Positions 41,935-51,681 of a stretch of DNA of 63,607 nt are shown piece after piece. The stretch spans positions 1 through 63,607 of the forward strand of contig CAZYWK010000013.1 of assembly GCA_964651825.1 (NCBI GenBank). Reading direction: 5' to 3'. Source of the DNA: Sva-07 sp964651825. Its GTDB lineage: Bacteria; Actinomycetota; Acidimicrobiia; Acidimicrobiales; Ilumatobacteraceae. The translations under genes were made by a program, and so were the position numbers. The stretch's first letter is position 1; every line of letters begins with the position of its first letter. The notes beneath the pieces are model-generated. The model searched no databases and was not told where the DNA came from. It worked only from the letters and a program-made list of their open reading frames with translations.

Positions 41935-44397
41935 GTGATCGAACATCGCGCCCGACGTCGTCTCGCGGTGCTGGCCGGCCTCCTCGGCGCCGGCGCGCTC
42001 CTCACCACCAGTGCCACCGACGCCGGAGCGCGGCCGACGATCGTCCTCGAGCAGTCCGGAACCGGCGCCGCGTTCGCGATCGGTGGCGCCGCTCCCGTCG
42101 TCGGCTCGCACCCGTCGGTGTCCGGCGACGGACGCTTCTACGTCGCCCAGGGTGACCCACCCGACGAGCGGACCTCGACCGTCTACTTCACCGACCGTGA
42201 AACCAACGTCACCACCGAGATCACGGCGCCCCCGGAGGGCGTGCGCGCGGGCGACACGATCCATCCGGTGATCTCGGGCGACGGCTGCACCGTCGTGGTC
42301 GTCACGGAGATGGCGCTCGACGTGTTCCGCGACGACGACACCGGCGAACGTTGGGACGTCTACCGTGCCCGCCTCCCGCAGTGTGGTGGCCAGCTCGGTG
42401 GCTGGGAGCTCGTGTCGTCCCGCAACGACGGCTCGACGCTGGCTCGCGACGACGTCACGAGCACCGATACCCCCACCGTGAGTCGCAGCGGCGCCGTCGT
42501 CGCCTACACCCACCCCGCCGATCACATCATCGACGGGGAAGGGCTGACCACGATCTCGATCGTCGACCTCACCGCGCCCATCGACGCCCCCGATCGCTCC
42601 GAGCTCGTGGCCGGCGCCCCGATCACCAGCCCGAACACCACGTTCACCTACGGCGGGCTCGATCAGCCGGCCCTGTCGGGAGATGGCCGATACCTGGCGT
42701 ACCGGTCCGACGCGTCCTCGGCCGATGCGGTGCCCACCTGGGGCCCCGGCCTGGTCGCCGGTGGTCCGGCCGTCAAGCAGATCTTCGTCTGGGACCGCGA
42801 CGAAGCCGATCCGTTCGTCGCAGTGCGGCTCATGTCGGTGTGGCCGGATGGTTCGCCGTCGACGACAGGGGCGAGCGAGCCGGTCCTGTCCCGCGAAGGC
42901 GACGTCCTCGCGTTCACGTCCAACGACCCCGGGTTGGTCCCGGCGGTGTTCCCGGACTGCCCGGAGACGTGCCCGACGCAGGTGTTCCGTCTGGATCGTG
43001 ACGTCGACGACAACGGCTGGTACGACGAGGCCGGGCGCACCTCGATCACGATGGTGAGCGCCGAGGCCGCGACGACCCCACCGGTCGCCGGCGTGTCCTC
43101 GTCGTTCGGCCCCACACTCGATGCCAGTGGTCAACTCGTCGCGTTCGTGACCAAGGCCGTCAACCTGCAGGCCATCGAAGCGGCCGGTGGCGGCGAGGCG
43201 ACCGACGGCGACGTCTTGTTGTTCGACGCGGCGGCCGGCCGGCTGACCCGCCTGAGCGTGTCGACGGACGGCATTCATCCTGCCGTCGGGGCCAACGCCC
43301 GACCACGGTTGAACGACACGGGCCGCACCGTCGTGTTCGACACGCTCGTGGCGGCCGAGCTCGTCGTCGCCGACCCGGTGGCCGGTACGCCGGCGCCCGG
43401 CCGCAACGTCGTCGCCTTGTCGAGCCAGCCGCGGGTGACGCTCGCCGAGGCCGACCTCGGGACCACACTGCCCGGATTCCCGAGCGACGAGTGGTACGTC
43501 GCGGTGATCAACACGGGCACCTCGTCGTTCGTGCCGGCCAGGGTGAGCGTGAACGACGGTCGCTTCTCGATCAACCAGGATGGGAGCACCTGCTCGCTCG
43601 GCATCGCCGTCCCACCGGGGGCCGACTGCACGGTGAAGCTGTCGTTCACGCCGAACGCTCCTGGCCCGGTGTCGGCGACCCTGACCGTCGCCGAGGAGGG
43701 GTTCCACGCCACCGAGGTCACGAGCAGGGTCCGTGGCACCGGTGGTGATCCGACGTTGCGCATCGACCCGGCGGGCACCGACCTCGGCGACCTCGTGGTC
43801 GGCACGGCCGGCGGTGAGTTCGTGTTCGACGTGCAGAACATCTCGCTCGTACCGACCACGATCAGCGAGGTCGTCGTCCAAGGCGCCGACTGGGCCGACT
43901 TCCAGGTCACGTCGAACAACTGCGCCAACCGGCCGCTGAACCCGCGGGCGACGTGCACCGTCGGCGTCGCCTTCACGCCGACCGGGGCCGGTCGGCGGAC
44001 CGCCGTCGTACGGGTCGCCACGCCCGCTGGTCAGTACTCGACGATGGTGGTGGCCGGTGACGGTCACTTCGAACCGACCCTCGAGCTGCCGGCGACCGAG
44101 GTGATCGCCGGTGACGACGTCACCGTGCTCGGTCACTCCTTCCCGCCGAACAGCTACGTCGCCATCGTGTGGGGTGACCGCGCCGGCCAGACCACGATCG
44201 GCACGACGAACCCCTACGGTGAGCTGAGCGTCGACATCGCGGTCGCGTCGAACGACCCGGGCGGCACGCATCGTGTCGTGGGTACCGTCGTCAGCCCGAC
44301 CGCAACGATCGACCGCGCGGTTGCGACGGGCACACTCACCGTCGTGCCGGGCTTGGCCGACGACCTCGTCGGGCTCCCCGGCTACGGGCTGGGTTGA
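41935..44397 (+). CDS. Large secreted propeller/Ig-like protein
   Basis: An 820-aa exported protein. AAGGAGG precedes GTG 41935. A basic start and hydrophobic stretch (LAVLAGLLGAGALLTTSA) form a signal peptide. Residues about 40-480 contain repeated TolB/WD-like blades (SGDGRFYVAQ, SGDGCTVVVV, SGDGRYLAYRSDA, SREGDVLAFTSND). Two ASH-like/choice-of-anchor domains follow (about 500-600 and 600-710: CTVKLSFTPNAPG, CTVGVAFTP), then a C-terminal Ig-like segment. There are Cys pairs but no anchor motif. Its role is unknown, possibly surface binding. Confidence 0.75.
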   Translation: MIEHRARRRLAVLAGLLGAGALLTTSATDAGARPTIVLEQSGTGAAFAIGGAAPVVGSHPSVSGDGRFYVAQGDPPDERTSTVYFTDRETNVTTEITAPPEGVRAGDTIHPVISGDGCTVVVVTEMALDVFRDDDTGERWDVYRARLPQCGGQLGGWELVSSRNDGSTLARDDVTSTDTPTVSRSGAVVAYTHPADHIIDGEGLTTISIVDLTAPIDAPDRSELVAGAPITSPNTTFTYGGLDQPALSGDGRYLAYRSDASSADAVPTWGPGLVAGGPAVKQIFVWDRDEADPFVAVRLMSVWPDGSPSTTGASEPVLSREGDVLAFTSNDPGLVPAVFPDCPETCPTQVFRLDRDVDDNGWYDEAGRTSITMVSAEAATTPPVAGVSSSFGPTLDASGQLVAFVTKAVNLQAIEAAGGGEATDGDVLLFDAAAGRLTRLSVSTDGIHPAVGANARPRLNDTGRTVVFDTLVAAELVVADPVAGTPAPGRNVVALSSQPRVTLAEADLGTTLPGFPSDEWYVAVINTGTSSFVPARVSVNDGRFSINQDGSTCSLGIAVPPGADCTVKLSFTPNAPGPVSATLTVAEEGFHATEVTSRVRGTGGDPTLRIDPAGTDLGDLVVGTAGGEFVFDVQNISLVPTTISEVVVQGADWADFQVTSNNCANRPLNPRATCTVGVAFTPTGAGRRTAVVRVATPAGQYSTMVVAGDGHFEPTLELPATEVIAGDDVTVLGHSFPPNSYVAIVWGDRAGQTTIGTTNPYGELSVDIAVASNDPGGTHRVVGTVVSPTATIDRAVATGTLTVVPGLADDLVGLPGYGLG

Positions 44398-44403
44398 GCG
44401 GAG

Positions 44404-45615
44404 TCAGGATTCGGCGGGGAGGGTGAGGCCGCCGAGGTTCAAGGCGGTGAGGCACGTCGCGTTGGCGGTGTCGCCGAGTGCGTTGCACTTCACGGAGAAC
44501 GTGAGGTTGTCACCGGCCACGAGTGGAATCGGTGTGATCCGCGGCTCGAAGTACTGACCGCGGATGTTGTCGAGGCTCCACACGAAGAGCGGCTCACCGT
44601 TCTTGAGCAACGTGGCGATCCCGCTGTCGATGTACGTGTTCTCGATTCGGATGTCGGTCAGCCGGAAGCGTTCACCGTCGGGGATCGTCGCGGCCTGATC
44701 GGCGGTCTGACCCTGCGGGGCGGCCACCTGCAGGCGCAGGAACGACGGCTCGCCGGCGTCGTCGTTCGGTGTGTCGACGTCTGCCGGGGCCGTCGTCTCC
44801 GGCACCGGCCCCGACCCGTTCGCGGGGGTCAGCTCGACGATCCGGTCGTCGACGGCGTCCTTCGCGCTGTCCTCGATCGCCGGCTTGGCCAGCCCGAACC
44901 ACGCGAATGCGGCCGCACCGATCACTGCGGCCACGGCCAGCAGCTTGGCGATCGCCGACCCGGAGATCGTCGGTGACTGCACGAGCGCGAGCGGCGCGCT
45001 GACCGGTGGCAGGCCCTGGCGTTGGGCCTCGACCTCGAAGTCGAGCGTGCGGGTCTGGCGGCGGACGCTGCGACGTGCCTCGTGGACCTTGAGCTGAACG
45101 AGACTGGCAGCGCCGGGGGCGACGCCAACGGCGGGTGGATCGAACGAGCCGTCGAGCCGGTCGGTCGGGTCGACGAGGATCAGCCGCGCGCTGGTGACGC
45201 TGTTGCCGTGGTTCTCGACCATGAACTCGTAGGTCGCACGGTGACGCGCCCGTTGGATCGGCTGGAGGGGCACGATGCGGCAGTCGTCGAACGGCTGGAT
45301 GCCGAGCGTCGCCTCGGCCACGATCGCCTCGTCCTGGGTCGAGGTGGGGATGATCCGTACCGCGATCATCGTCGGGCCGGCCGTGGTGGTGGGGAGCAGC
45401 GGCGGTGAGATCACCACGTCGACCACTTCCTGCGATCCGCCGAACAGGGTGAGGTTGCCGCGCTGCACCGTGGTCCAACTCGCCGACAAGCCGGCGGGCA
45501 CGACGGTGTACGACTCGGTCGTGTCGCCGAGGTTGTGGACCGTGAGGGGCAACGTCAGCGTTGCGCCCGGTTCGACGGCGACATCGTCGTGGGAGAACCA
45601 GGCCTGCACCGACAC
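44404..45615 (-). CDS. Membrane-anchored protein with NEW3/CARDB-like Ig domains
   Basis: About 403 aa. Two Ig-like beta domains occupy residues 1-215 (DVAVEPGATLTLPLTVHNLG ... ENHGNSVTSARLILVDP), a pattern of actinobacterial surface or fibronectin-like proteins. A single span lies near 220-240 (AKLLAVAAVIGAAAFAWFGLA), followed by an acidic linker and a C-terminal beta domain. No N-terminal signal is visible, so the first part may be cytoplasmic. GTG 45615 was chosen because 45645 would leave 16 bp to the divergent gene. Confidence 0.65.
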   Translation of the reverse strand: MSVQAWFSHDDVAVEPGATLTLPLTVHNLGDTTESYTVVPAGLSASWTTVQRGNLTLFGGSQEVVDVVISPPLLPTTTAGPTMIAVRIIPTSTQDEAIVAEATLGIQPFDDCRIVPLQPIQRARHRATYEFMVENHGNSVTSARLILVDPTDRLDGSFDPPAVGVAPGAASLVQLKVHEARRSVRRQTRTLDFEVEAQRQGLPPVSAPLALVQSPTISGSAIAKLLAVAAVIGAAAFAWFGLAKPAIEDSAKDAVDDRIVELTPANGSGPVPETTAPADVDTPNDDAGEPSFLRLQVAAPQGQTADQAATIPDGERFRLTDIRIENTYIDSGIATLLKNGEPLFVWSLDNIRGQYFEPRITPIPLVAGDNLTFSVKCNALGDTANATCLTALNLGGLTLPAES

Positions 45616-45661
45616 GGCTGCGAACGCTACCCGAGCGACCGTCACGTAGGGTGGCCCCCCG

Positions 45662-46375
45662 ATGGGGATCCGGGCGTTCGGCTTCGACGTGTTCGGGACG
45701 GTCGTCGACTGGCGGTCGAGCGTCGCCCGCCAGGTGGCGCCGATCCTGGCCGGGCTCGGCCGCGACGACGTCGATCCGGCGGACTTCGCGATGGCCTGGA
45801 GGCGGCGCTACCAGCCGGCCATGGAGGCCGTGCGCAACGGCGACCGGCCCTTCGTGATCCTCGACACGTTGCACCGCGAGATGCTCGACTCCACGCTGCG
45901 GAAGTTCGACATCGATCCGGCGACGCTCGGCGACGAGCAGCTCGACGAGGTGAACCTGGCGTGGCACCGCCTCGACCCGTGGCCGGACGCCGTCGAAGGG
46001 CTCGACCGGCTCCGCCGGCGGGGCCCGGTCGTCGCGCTGTCGAACGGCAACGTCGCGTTGATGGTCGACCTGTCGCGTCACGGCGGCCTGACGTGGGACG
46101 CGATCCTGGGCGCCGAACATGCCCGGGCCTACAAGCCCGATCCGGTCGTCTACCTCTCGGCCGCTGAGGCGCTGGGCCTCGCGCCGGAAGAGCTCTGCCT
46201 CGTCGCCGCCCACCATGTCGACCTCGCGGCAGCCCGCGCGTGCGGCCTGCAGACCGCGTTCGTGGCGCGTCCTGACGAGTACGGCGGCCTGCCTGCGCCC
46301 GACCACGACCTCGGCCAGGACTGGGAGTTCGCCGCCACGAGCTTCGTCGACCTCGCCGAACAGCTCGGCTGCTGA
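45662..46375 (+). CDS. Haloacid dehalogenase, type II-like
   Basis: A 237-aa HAD hydrolase. Motif I is FGFDVFGTVVDW, with Asp as nucleophile; the type II 2-haloacid dehalogenases share this form (FDxxGT). Motif II is ALSNGN, motif III Lys is in RAYKPDPVVY, and motif IV is LVAAHHVDLAAARACGLQTA, with HH where VSSN-W is usual in type II enzymes. It may act on 2-haloacids or a phosphorylated metabolite. Confidence 0.88.
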   Translation: MGIRAFGFDVFGTVVDWRSSVARQVAPILAGLGRDDVDPADFAMAWRRRYQPAMEAVRNGDRPFVILDTLHREMLDSTLRKFDIDPATLGDEQLDEVNLAWHRLDPWPDAVEGLDRLRRRGPVVALSNGNVALMVDLSRHGGLTWDAILGAEHARAYKPDPVVYLSAAEALGLAPEELCLVAAHHVDLAAARACGLQTAFVARPDEYGGLPAPDHDLGQDWEFAATSFVDLAEQLGC

Positions 46376-46421
46376 ACGCGAGCCCGGTCGGGCCACCGAC
46401 CTGCACCGTTAGGCTCGCGGC

Positions 46422-47468
46422 GTGCACGACCGAGAACGCCCGGCGGGCGACGGGCCCCGTACGGACCACCCGCCACGACCACGGCAACGGCCCAGGCGGT
46501 TGCGGCAGTCGGTGGCGATGCGGGCCCTGGTCGCCGAGTCGCACCTCCGGGTCGACGACCTGATCGCCCCGCTGTTCGTGCGTGAGGGGATCGACGCACC
46601 CCAGCCGATCTCGTCGCTGCCCGGCGTCGTCCAGCACACCCGCTCGTCGTTGCGCGACGAGGTCGCGGCGCTCGCCGAACTGGGTGTGCGGTCGGTGATC
46701 CTGTTCGGTGTGCCGGCCACGAAGGACGCGACGGGCAGCGGCGCCTACGACCCTGACGGCATCGTGCAGGTGGCCCTGCGTGACCTGCGGGACGACGTCG
46801 GCGACGACATGGTGGTGATGGCCGATCTGTGCGTCGACGAGTACACCGACCACGGGCACTGCGGCATCGTCGACGAGCACGGAGTCGTCGACAACGACGC
46901 GACCCTCGGGATCTACGCCGCGGCCGCCGTGGCCCAGGCCCGAGCCGGTGCGCACGTCGTGGCGCCGAGCGGGATGATGGACGGCCAGGTCGCCGCGATC
47001 CGCGCCGCCCTCGACGACGACGGCCACGACGACGTCGCGATCCTTGCCTACGCGGCCAAGTACGCGAGCGCGTTGTACGGCCCGTTCCGCGATGCCGTCG
47101 ACGTCCAGATCGTCGGTGGAGGCGACCGCAAGGGCTACCAGCAGGACTGGCGCAACGCCCGCGAGGCGCGGCGCGAGATCGCGCTCGACGTCGCCGAGGG
47201 CGCCGACATGGTGATGGTCAAGCCGGCGCTCGCATACCTCGACGTGATCGCCGACGCGCGGGCACACGTCGAGGTCCCGGTCGCCGCCTATCACGTGAGC
47301 GGCGAGTACGCGATGATCCACGCTGCGGCCGAGCGGGGCTGGATCGACGGCGACGCAGTAGCGCTCGAGCATCTCGGCGCCATCAAGCGTGCCGGTGCCG
47401 ACATCGTGCTCACGTACTTCACCCGGTGGTTCGCCGAAGCGGTCCGCGACGGACGCGTGGCGGGATGA
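46422..47468 (+). CDS. hemB: Porphobilinogen synthase (delta-aminolevulinate dehydratase)
   Basis: A 348-aa enzyme condensing two 5-aminolevulinates into porphobilinogen. The metal segment reads DLCVDEYTDHGHCG, so Cys-Asp-Cys occupies the three ligand positions that are Cys-Cys-Cys in the zinc enzymes. The two catalytic lysines are in YAAKYASALYGPFRDA and VMVKPALAYLD. It begins with a GTG and an extended basic N-terminus. hemB and hemL follow one another 4.6 kb after hemD, with unrelated genes between. Confidence 0.95.
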   Translation: MHDRERPAGDGPRTDHPPRPRQRPRRLRQSVAMRALVAESHLRVDDLIAPLFVREGIDAPQPISSLPGVVQHTRSSLRDEVAALAELGVRSVILFGVPATKDATGSGAYDPDGIVQVALRDLRDDVGDDMVVMADLCVDEYTDHGHCGIVDEHGVVDNDATLGIYAAAAVAQARAGAHVVAPSGMMDGQVAAIRAALDDDGHDDVAILAYAAKYASALYGPFRDAVDVQIVGGGDRKGYQQDWRNAREARREIALDVAEGADMVMVKPALAYLDVIADARAHVEVPVAAYHVSGEYAMIHAAAERGWIDGDAVALEHLGAIKRAGADIVLTYFTRWFAEAVRDGRVAG

Positions 47469-47550
47469 GCGCGCCGTGTTGATCCAGTACTGCGATCCGA
47501 CCACATGTCCTGCCGCGGGATGCATGCCGACGGTGTGCACCGGCGCCGGC

Positions 47551-48822
47551 GTGCCGTCGAACCACGACCTGTTCGAACGGTCGAGCCGCGCCATCCCCGG
47601 CGGCGTGAACTCCTCGATCCGCGCCTTCAAGGCCGTCGGTGGCGAGCCGTACGTCGTGGCGCGGGCGTCGGGTGCCACGATCACCGACGTCGAGGGGCGA
47701 ACCTACTTCGACCTCGTCCAGAGCTACGGCGCGATCATCCTCGGCCACGCCCATCCCGCCGTCACCGCCGCGCTGCAGGCAGCCGCGTCCGACGGCACGT
47801 CGTACGGCGCCCCCACCCCCAGGGAGATGAAGCTCGCCGAAGCGATCGGCGAGCGCGTGCCGAGCTGCGAGCGGGTGCGGCTCATGAACTCGGGCACCGA
47901 GGCGACGAGCACTGCGGTTCGCCTCGCTCGCGGCGTGACAGGGCGCGACCGGATCGTCACCTTCGCCGGCAACTTCCACGGCGCCACCGATGCGCTGTTG
48001 GTCGCGGGCGGCAGTGGTGTGGCCACGCTCGGCCTGCCCGGCACCGCCGGGGTCCCGCGGGCCGCCGTGTCGGAGACGATGGTCGTGCCGTACAACGTCG
48101 TGCCCACGCTCGACGAGCACGTCGCGGCGGTGATCGTCGAACCGATCGCGGCCAACATGGGTGTCGTCGCGCCGCTGCCGGGCTTCCTCGCCGGCCTGCG
48201 CGCCGAGTGTGATCGCGTCGGCGCGCTGTTGATCTTCGACGAGGTGATCACCGGGTTCCGCATCGGGCCCGGCGGTGCGCAGGCCAAATACGACGTGCGC
48301 CCGGACATCACCTGCTTCGGCAAGGTGATCGGCGGAGGCCTGCCGATCGGGGCGATCGGCGGCCGCGTCGAGGTGATGGAGCACCTCTCGCCTCTCGGAC
48401 CCGTGTTCCACGCCGGCACGTTGTCGGGCAACCCGATGGCGACCGCCGCGGGGCTCGCGGCGCTCGATCAGCTCACCGGCGACGTGTACATCGAGCTCAT
48501 GGCGCGGGCCCGGCACCTGTCGTCGTTGCTTCGTGACGCCTGCGCGTCGGCCGGTCTCGACGTGGCGTTCCCGGTCGTCGGGACGTTGTTCGGCATCGTG
48601 TGCGGCGACGCGGCGGATGCGGTCACGAACTTCGACGAGGCGAAGCGGACCGACGAAGCGATGTACGCCGCGTTCTTCCAGGCGATGCTCGCCGAGGGCG
48701 TTGCGATGGCGCCCGGCGCCTACGAGGCGATCTTCGTCGGCCTCGCCCACGACGACGCCGTGGTCAACGCGATCGCCGAGGCCGCGCACCGCGCCGCGAC
48801 CGCGGTCGTGCAGGCCCGCTGA
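47551..48822 (+). CDS. hemL: Glutamate-1-semialdehyde 2,1-aminomutase
   Basis: A 423-aa PLP enzyme turning glutamate-1-semialdehyde into 5-aminolevulinate. SNHDLFERSSRAIPGGVNS is the usual start, so GTG at 47551 is preferred over ATG 47524, which adds a Cys-rich extension. The PLP-binding Lys lies in TCFGKVIGGGLPIGA. MNSGTEATSTAVRLAR, LIFDEVITGFR and HAGTLSGNPMATAAG are classical. It works directly after HemA and before HemB. Confidence 0.94.
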   Translation: MPSNHDLFERSSRAIPGGVNSSIRAFKAVGGEPYVVARASGATITDVEGRTYFDLVQSYGAIILGHAHPAVTAALQAAASDGTSYGAPTPREMKLAEAIGERVPSCERVRLMNSGTEATSTAVRLARGVTGRDRIVTFAGNFHGATDALLVAGGSGVATLGLPGTAGVPRAAVSETMVVPYNVVPTLDEHVAAVIVEPIAANMGVVAPLPGFLAGLRAECDRVGALLIFDEVITGFRIGPGGAQAKYDVRPDITCFGKVIGGGLPIGAIGGRVEVMEHLSPLGPVFHAGTLSGNPMATAAGLAALDQLTGDVYIELMARARHLSSLLRDACASAGLDVAFPVVGTLFGIVCGDAADAVTNFDEAKRTDEAMYAAFFQAMLAEGVAMAPGAYEAIFVGLAHDDAVVNAIAEAAHRAATAVVQAR

Positions 48823-48859
48823 CTCGCGTCGGCGACCCACCGACGGTACGGTTGCACCG

Positions 48860-49615
48860 GTGCGAGAACTGTTGTCCTGGCGATTGTTGGCGGCGTTGGC
48901 CGCCCTCGCCGGGCTGGCGTTCCTGGCCCAGACCGCCCTCGCCGACGACGAGCACCTCGAAGCGGTGATCGCCGCCGAGCCGATCGCCCGCTTCGTCGAC
49001 TTCACGTCCCCGGTCGTCGCGCCGCTCCCCTCCGACGACTTCTCCGTCGGCCGCGACGGCCACACCACCGGCTACCTCGATCTCGTGCTGCCCAGGGACC
49101 GGACGATGCGCATCGCCCCCGGGACGCTCGGCGAGGTCACCTGCACCGAGTTCGACGAGTTCAATCAGTGTGGCGTACTGGCCGACATCCTCGGCGACGC
49201 GGTCATCTGGTTCGCGCTGGTCCCCCAGGAGGCCCGTCAGACCGCCGAGCTCCCACCGGTCCTCGACCTCGACGACGGGTATGCGATCTTCGAGAGCGGC
49301 TGGCGCATTCCGTACGCGCCGGTGATCCATCGCGACTGCGGCGACATCGACATCCCCACGTTCAGCGACTTCCTGCAGCGGTTCGGTCCGAACAGCACCA
49401 CCATCGTCGATCTCAACCTGCAGCAGGTCACCCGGGTCCGGTGCGGCGCCGAGGTCGTTGCCGACTCGACCGTTCCCGCCGGAAGTTGGCCCGTCGGCAG
49501 CACTCCGTCCGTGTCGCTGCCGGTCGGAACCGTGCCCGTCGGAACCGTGCCCGTCGGCAGCATCGTCGACGAGAACGCCCCGTTCGACGGTGCGCCCGCG
49601 GACACATCCGGCTGA
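48860..49615 (+). CDS. Secreted protein with C-terminal VGTVP repeats
   Basis: A 251-aa exported protein: signal peptide (RLLAALAALAGLAFLAQTALA, cut near residue 29), then a beta-rich domain with several Cys (EVTCTEFDEFNQCGV, HRDCGDID, VRCGAEV). A low-complexity tail carries PVGSTPSV then VGTVPVGTVPVG repeats. The tail DNA holds a 15-bp unit (GTCGGAACCGTGCCC) twice in tandem at 49523-49552, prone to copy-number change. No family was recognised. Confidence 0.65.
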   Translation: MRELLSWRLLAALAALAGLAFLAQTALADDEHLEAVIAAEPIARFVDFTSPVVAPLPSDDFSVGRDGHTTGYLDLVLPRDRTMRIAPGTLGEVTCTEFDEFNQCGVLADILGDAVIWFALVPQEARQTAELPPVLDLDDGYAIFESGWRIPYAPVIHRDCGDIDIPTFSDFLQRFGPNSTTIVDLNLQQVTRVRCGAEVVADSTVPAGSWPVGSTPSVSLPVGTVPVGTVPVGSIVDENAPFDGAPADTSG

Positions 49616-49789
49616 GCGCGCTGAACGCGATCGCGCCCCGACCTGAGCTCTGCCGAGCAGCTGTTGTCAGTGGGGGAGCGGCACGAGTTCGTCTGACTGC
49701 CCTCGACCCGCCACCTCGATCTCGGTATGGATCGTTGCGGATTGCGGGAAGGATGCGACCGAGAACGGCGGCGGTCGCGGGACGCGGTG

Positions 49790-50785
49790 TCAGCGGATGG
49801 CGTGGGCGGCGGCGACGCCGGAGTTGTGGGCGCCCTCGACGCGGGGACCGGCGAACGCGTCGCCCGCCAGCACGATCGACGCATCGGTCGAGCCTGCAGG
49901 CGCGCCCGCGGGCGCGCCGGCACGGTGCGGCAGGACGTGACACGGGTCGGGGGAGATCGAGCGGGGGGTGGCGAAGCGCCACTTCTTCACCTGGTGGTCG
50001 ATCACCTCGGCATCGGCGAGCCACGGTCTGGCCTCCGCGACGAGTGCGGCGCCGAGCGACTCGACGTCGTCGTCCCAATGGGCTTCGCTCCAGTCGGCGT
50101 TGGCGTGGAACGTGATCGCGGGAACGGCGCTCACGCCCTTGGACGCGTTGTCGCCGATGAAGCTGAACGCGCCACCGGTCGGCTGGACTCCTCCGCTCGG
50201 TGCGAGCGAGACGGGGCGATCGAGTACGGCCAGGAGGCAGATCGTCCGGTCGTAGTCGACCCGGAACACGTCGGGATCGAGCTCGAGACCGCTGTCGGCG
50301 AGCAGGCCGAACGACTGGGGAAGTGGCGTCGTGATGATCACCCGGTCGGCCGGTCGGATCGTCCCGTCGTCGATCACGACGTTCCACGACGAATCCTCGC
50401 CGGTCGAAGCACGGCGCAGCGTGAACGCCATCGTCGAGCACTCGACCCGGAGTCCGCGAGCGAGGTCCTTGGCGAGTGAGGCCATCCCTTCCGGGGCCGC
50501 GTAGCGCGGATATCCGTCGGGCGAGCCGAAGCCGTGGTTCCACACCTGTACCAGTCCACGTGCCGCCCAGCCGTCGACCCGCGCCTGGAACGCCGGCGTC
50601 CGGACGGTGAAGAACTGCGCGCCGTGGTCGAACGTGGCGTCGCCGATCCGGCGCGTCGCCATCCGGCCGCCGACCCCACGCGCCCGTTCGACGACCGTCA
50701 CGTCGACCTCGCCCTCGGAGGTGTCGTGCAGCGTGCGTGCCGCCGCAAGGCCGGACATGCCGGCGCCGATGACGACGACGCGCAT
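49790..50785 (-). CDS. FAD-dependent oxidoreductase, renalase/amine oxidase-like
   Basis: A 331-aa flavoprotein with VVVIGAGMSGLAAARTL (FAD Rossmann) and the ERARGVGGRMATRR signature, then FDHGAQFFTVR, which is characteristic of renalase-like oxidases. The C-terminal FAD motif is IVLAGDAFAGPRVEGAHNSG. Bacterial renalases oxidise alpha- or gamma-anomer isomers of NAD(P)H; that role is a family inference. It ends an operon of four overlapping genes. Its ATG overlaps the preceding stop (TGATG). Confidence 0.88.
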   Translation of the reverse strand: MRVVVIGAGMSGLAAARTLHDTSEGEVDVTVVERARGVGGRMATRRIGDATFDHGAQFFTVRTPAFQARVDGWAARGLVQVWNHGFGSPDGYPRYAAPEGMASLAKDLARGLRVECSTMAFTLRRASTGEDSSWNVVIDDGTIRPADRVIITTPLPQSFGLLADSGLELDPDVFRVDYDRTICLLAVLDRPVSLAPSGGVQPTGGAFSFIGDNASKGVSAVPAITFHANADWSEAHWDDDVESLGAALVAEARPWLADAEVIDHQVKKWRFATPRSISPDPCHVLPHRAGAPAGAPAGSTDASIVLAGDAFAGPRVEGAHNSGVAAAHAIR

Positions 50786-51669
50786 CAGCCGCCGGCGGCA
50801 GCGACGACCGACAAGTGGCGCGGCACGGCCGGGGTGGAGGCGCGTGCCTGGTAGGCCTTCTCGGCGCGGCCGAGGAACTCGAGCAGCACCCGGTTGAACG
50901 TCGTGGCGTGCTCCACCATGAACCCGTGGGCCGCACCGCTGATCACCACCAGCTCGGCGGTCGGGATCCGTTCGGCCAGCTCCTCGCTGTCGCCCCGCGG
51001 CGTGAGGATGTCCTGGTTGCCGACGAGCACGAGTGTGGGCACGGTGATCTCGGGGAGCCGCTCGACGAGGTCTTCGTGTTGACCGGCCGCGTTGAGGATC
51101 GCATCACACTGGGCGGCGAACGCATGGGCCGGGCGCCCGAGGGCGAGCGGTCCGAGCCACCCGAGCGCGGGCAGCAGCCGCCGGAACGAACGCGGCCCGA
51201 TCACCCAGCGGGCGGCCTCTTGACCCATCGACGAGATCCCGCGTTCCAACGCGGCATCGCGCCAGCTGGCCAGCAGCTCCTCGCGCCACGGGTGGTTCCG
51301 ACCGGCGGTGCATGCCAGGGTCAGCGAGCGGGTGCGGTCCGGATACTTCACGGCGACGATCTGGCTGATCGCTCCACCCATCGAGGCGCCGACCACGTGT
51401 GCGGTGTCGACACCGGCGTGGTCGAGCACGGCGATCGCATCGTCGGCCATCGTTTCGAGGTCGTAGGCGCCGTGCGGCTTGTCGCTCCGGCCCGCCCCGC
51501 GATTGTCGAGCGCGACGGCCTGGTACCAGGGCGCCGTACCGAGCCGCTGGAGATCCCAGCCGTGCTTGTCGGCCCCCAAGCCCTGGATGAACAGGATCGG
51601 CGGCGCGCCTGGCCGCCCGGTGACCCGGTAATGGATGCGTGTGCCGTCGGCAGTGCGGAGATAGGTCAC
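50785..51669 (-). CDS. Alpha/beta hydrolase
   Basis: A 294-aa hydrolase: LFIQGLGADKHGWD (oxyanion region), LDNRGAGRSDKPHG, the nucleophile Ser in VVGASMGGAISQIVA, an Asp in VGNQDILTPRGD and the His in ISGAAHGFMVEH. The full triad is present. It is probably an esterase or lactonase. It sits between the renalase-like and acyltransferase-like genes. Confidence 0.9.
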   Translation of the reverse strand: MTYLRTADGTRIHYRVTGRPGAPPILFIQGLGADKHGWDLQRLGTAPWYQAVALDNRGAGRSDKPHGAYDLETMADDAIAVLDHAGVDTAHVVGASMGGAISQIVAVKYPDRTRSLTLACTAGRNHPWREELLASWRDAALERGISSMGQEAARWVIGPRSFRRLLPALGWLGPLALGRPAHAFAAQCDAILNAAGQHEDLVERLPEITVPTLVLVGNQDILTPRGDSEELAERIPTAELVVISGAAHGFMVEHATTFNRVLLEFLGRAEKAYQARASTPAVPRHLSVVAAAGG

Positions 51670-51681
51670 GTCGCGGTCCTC

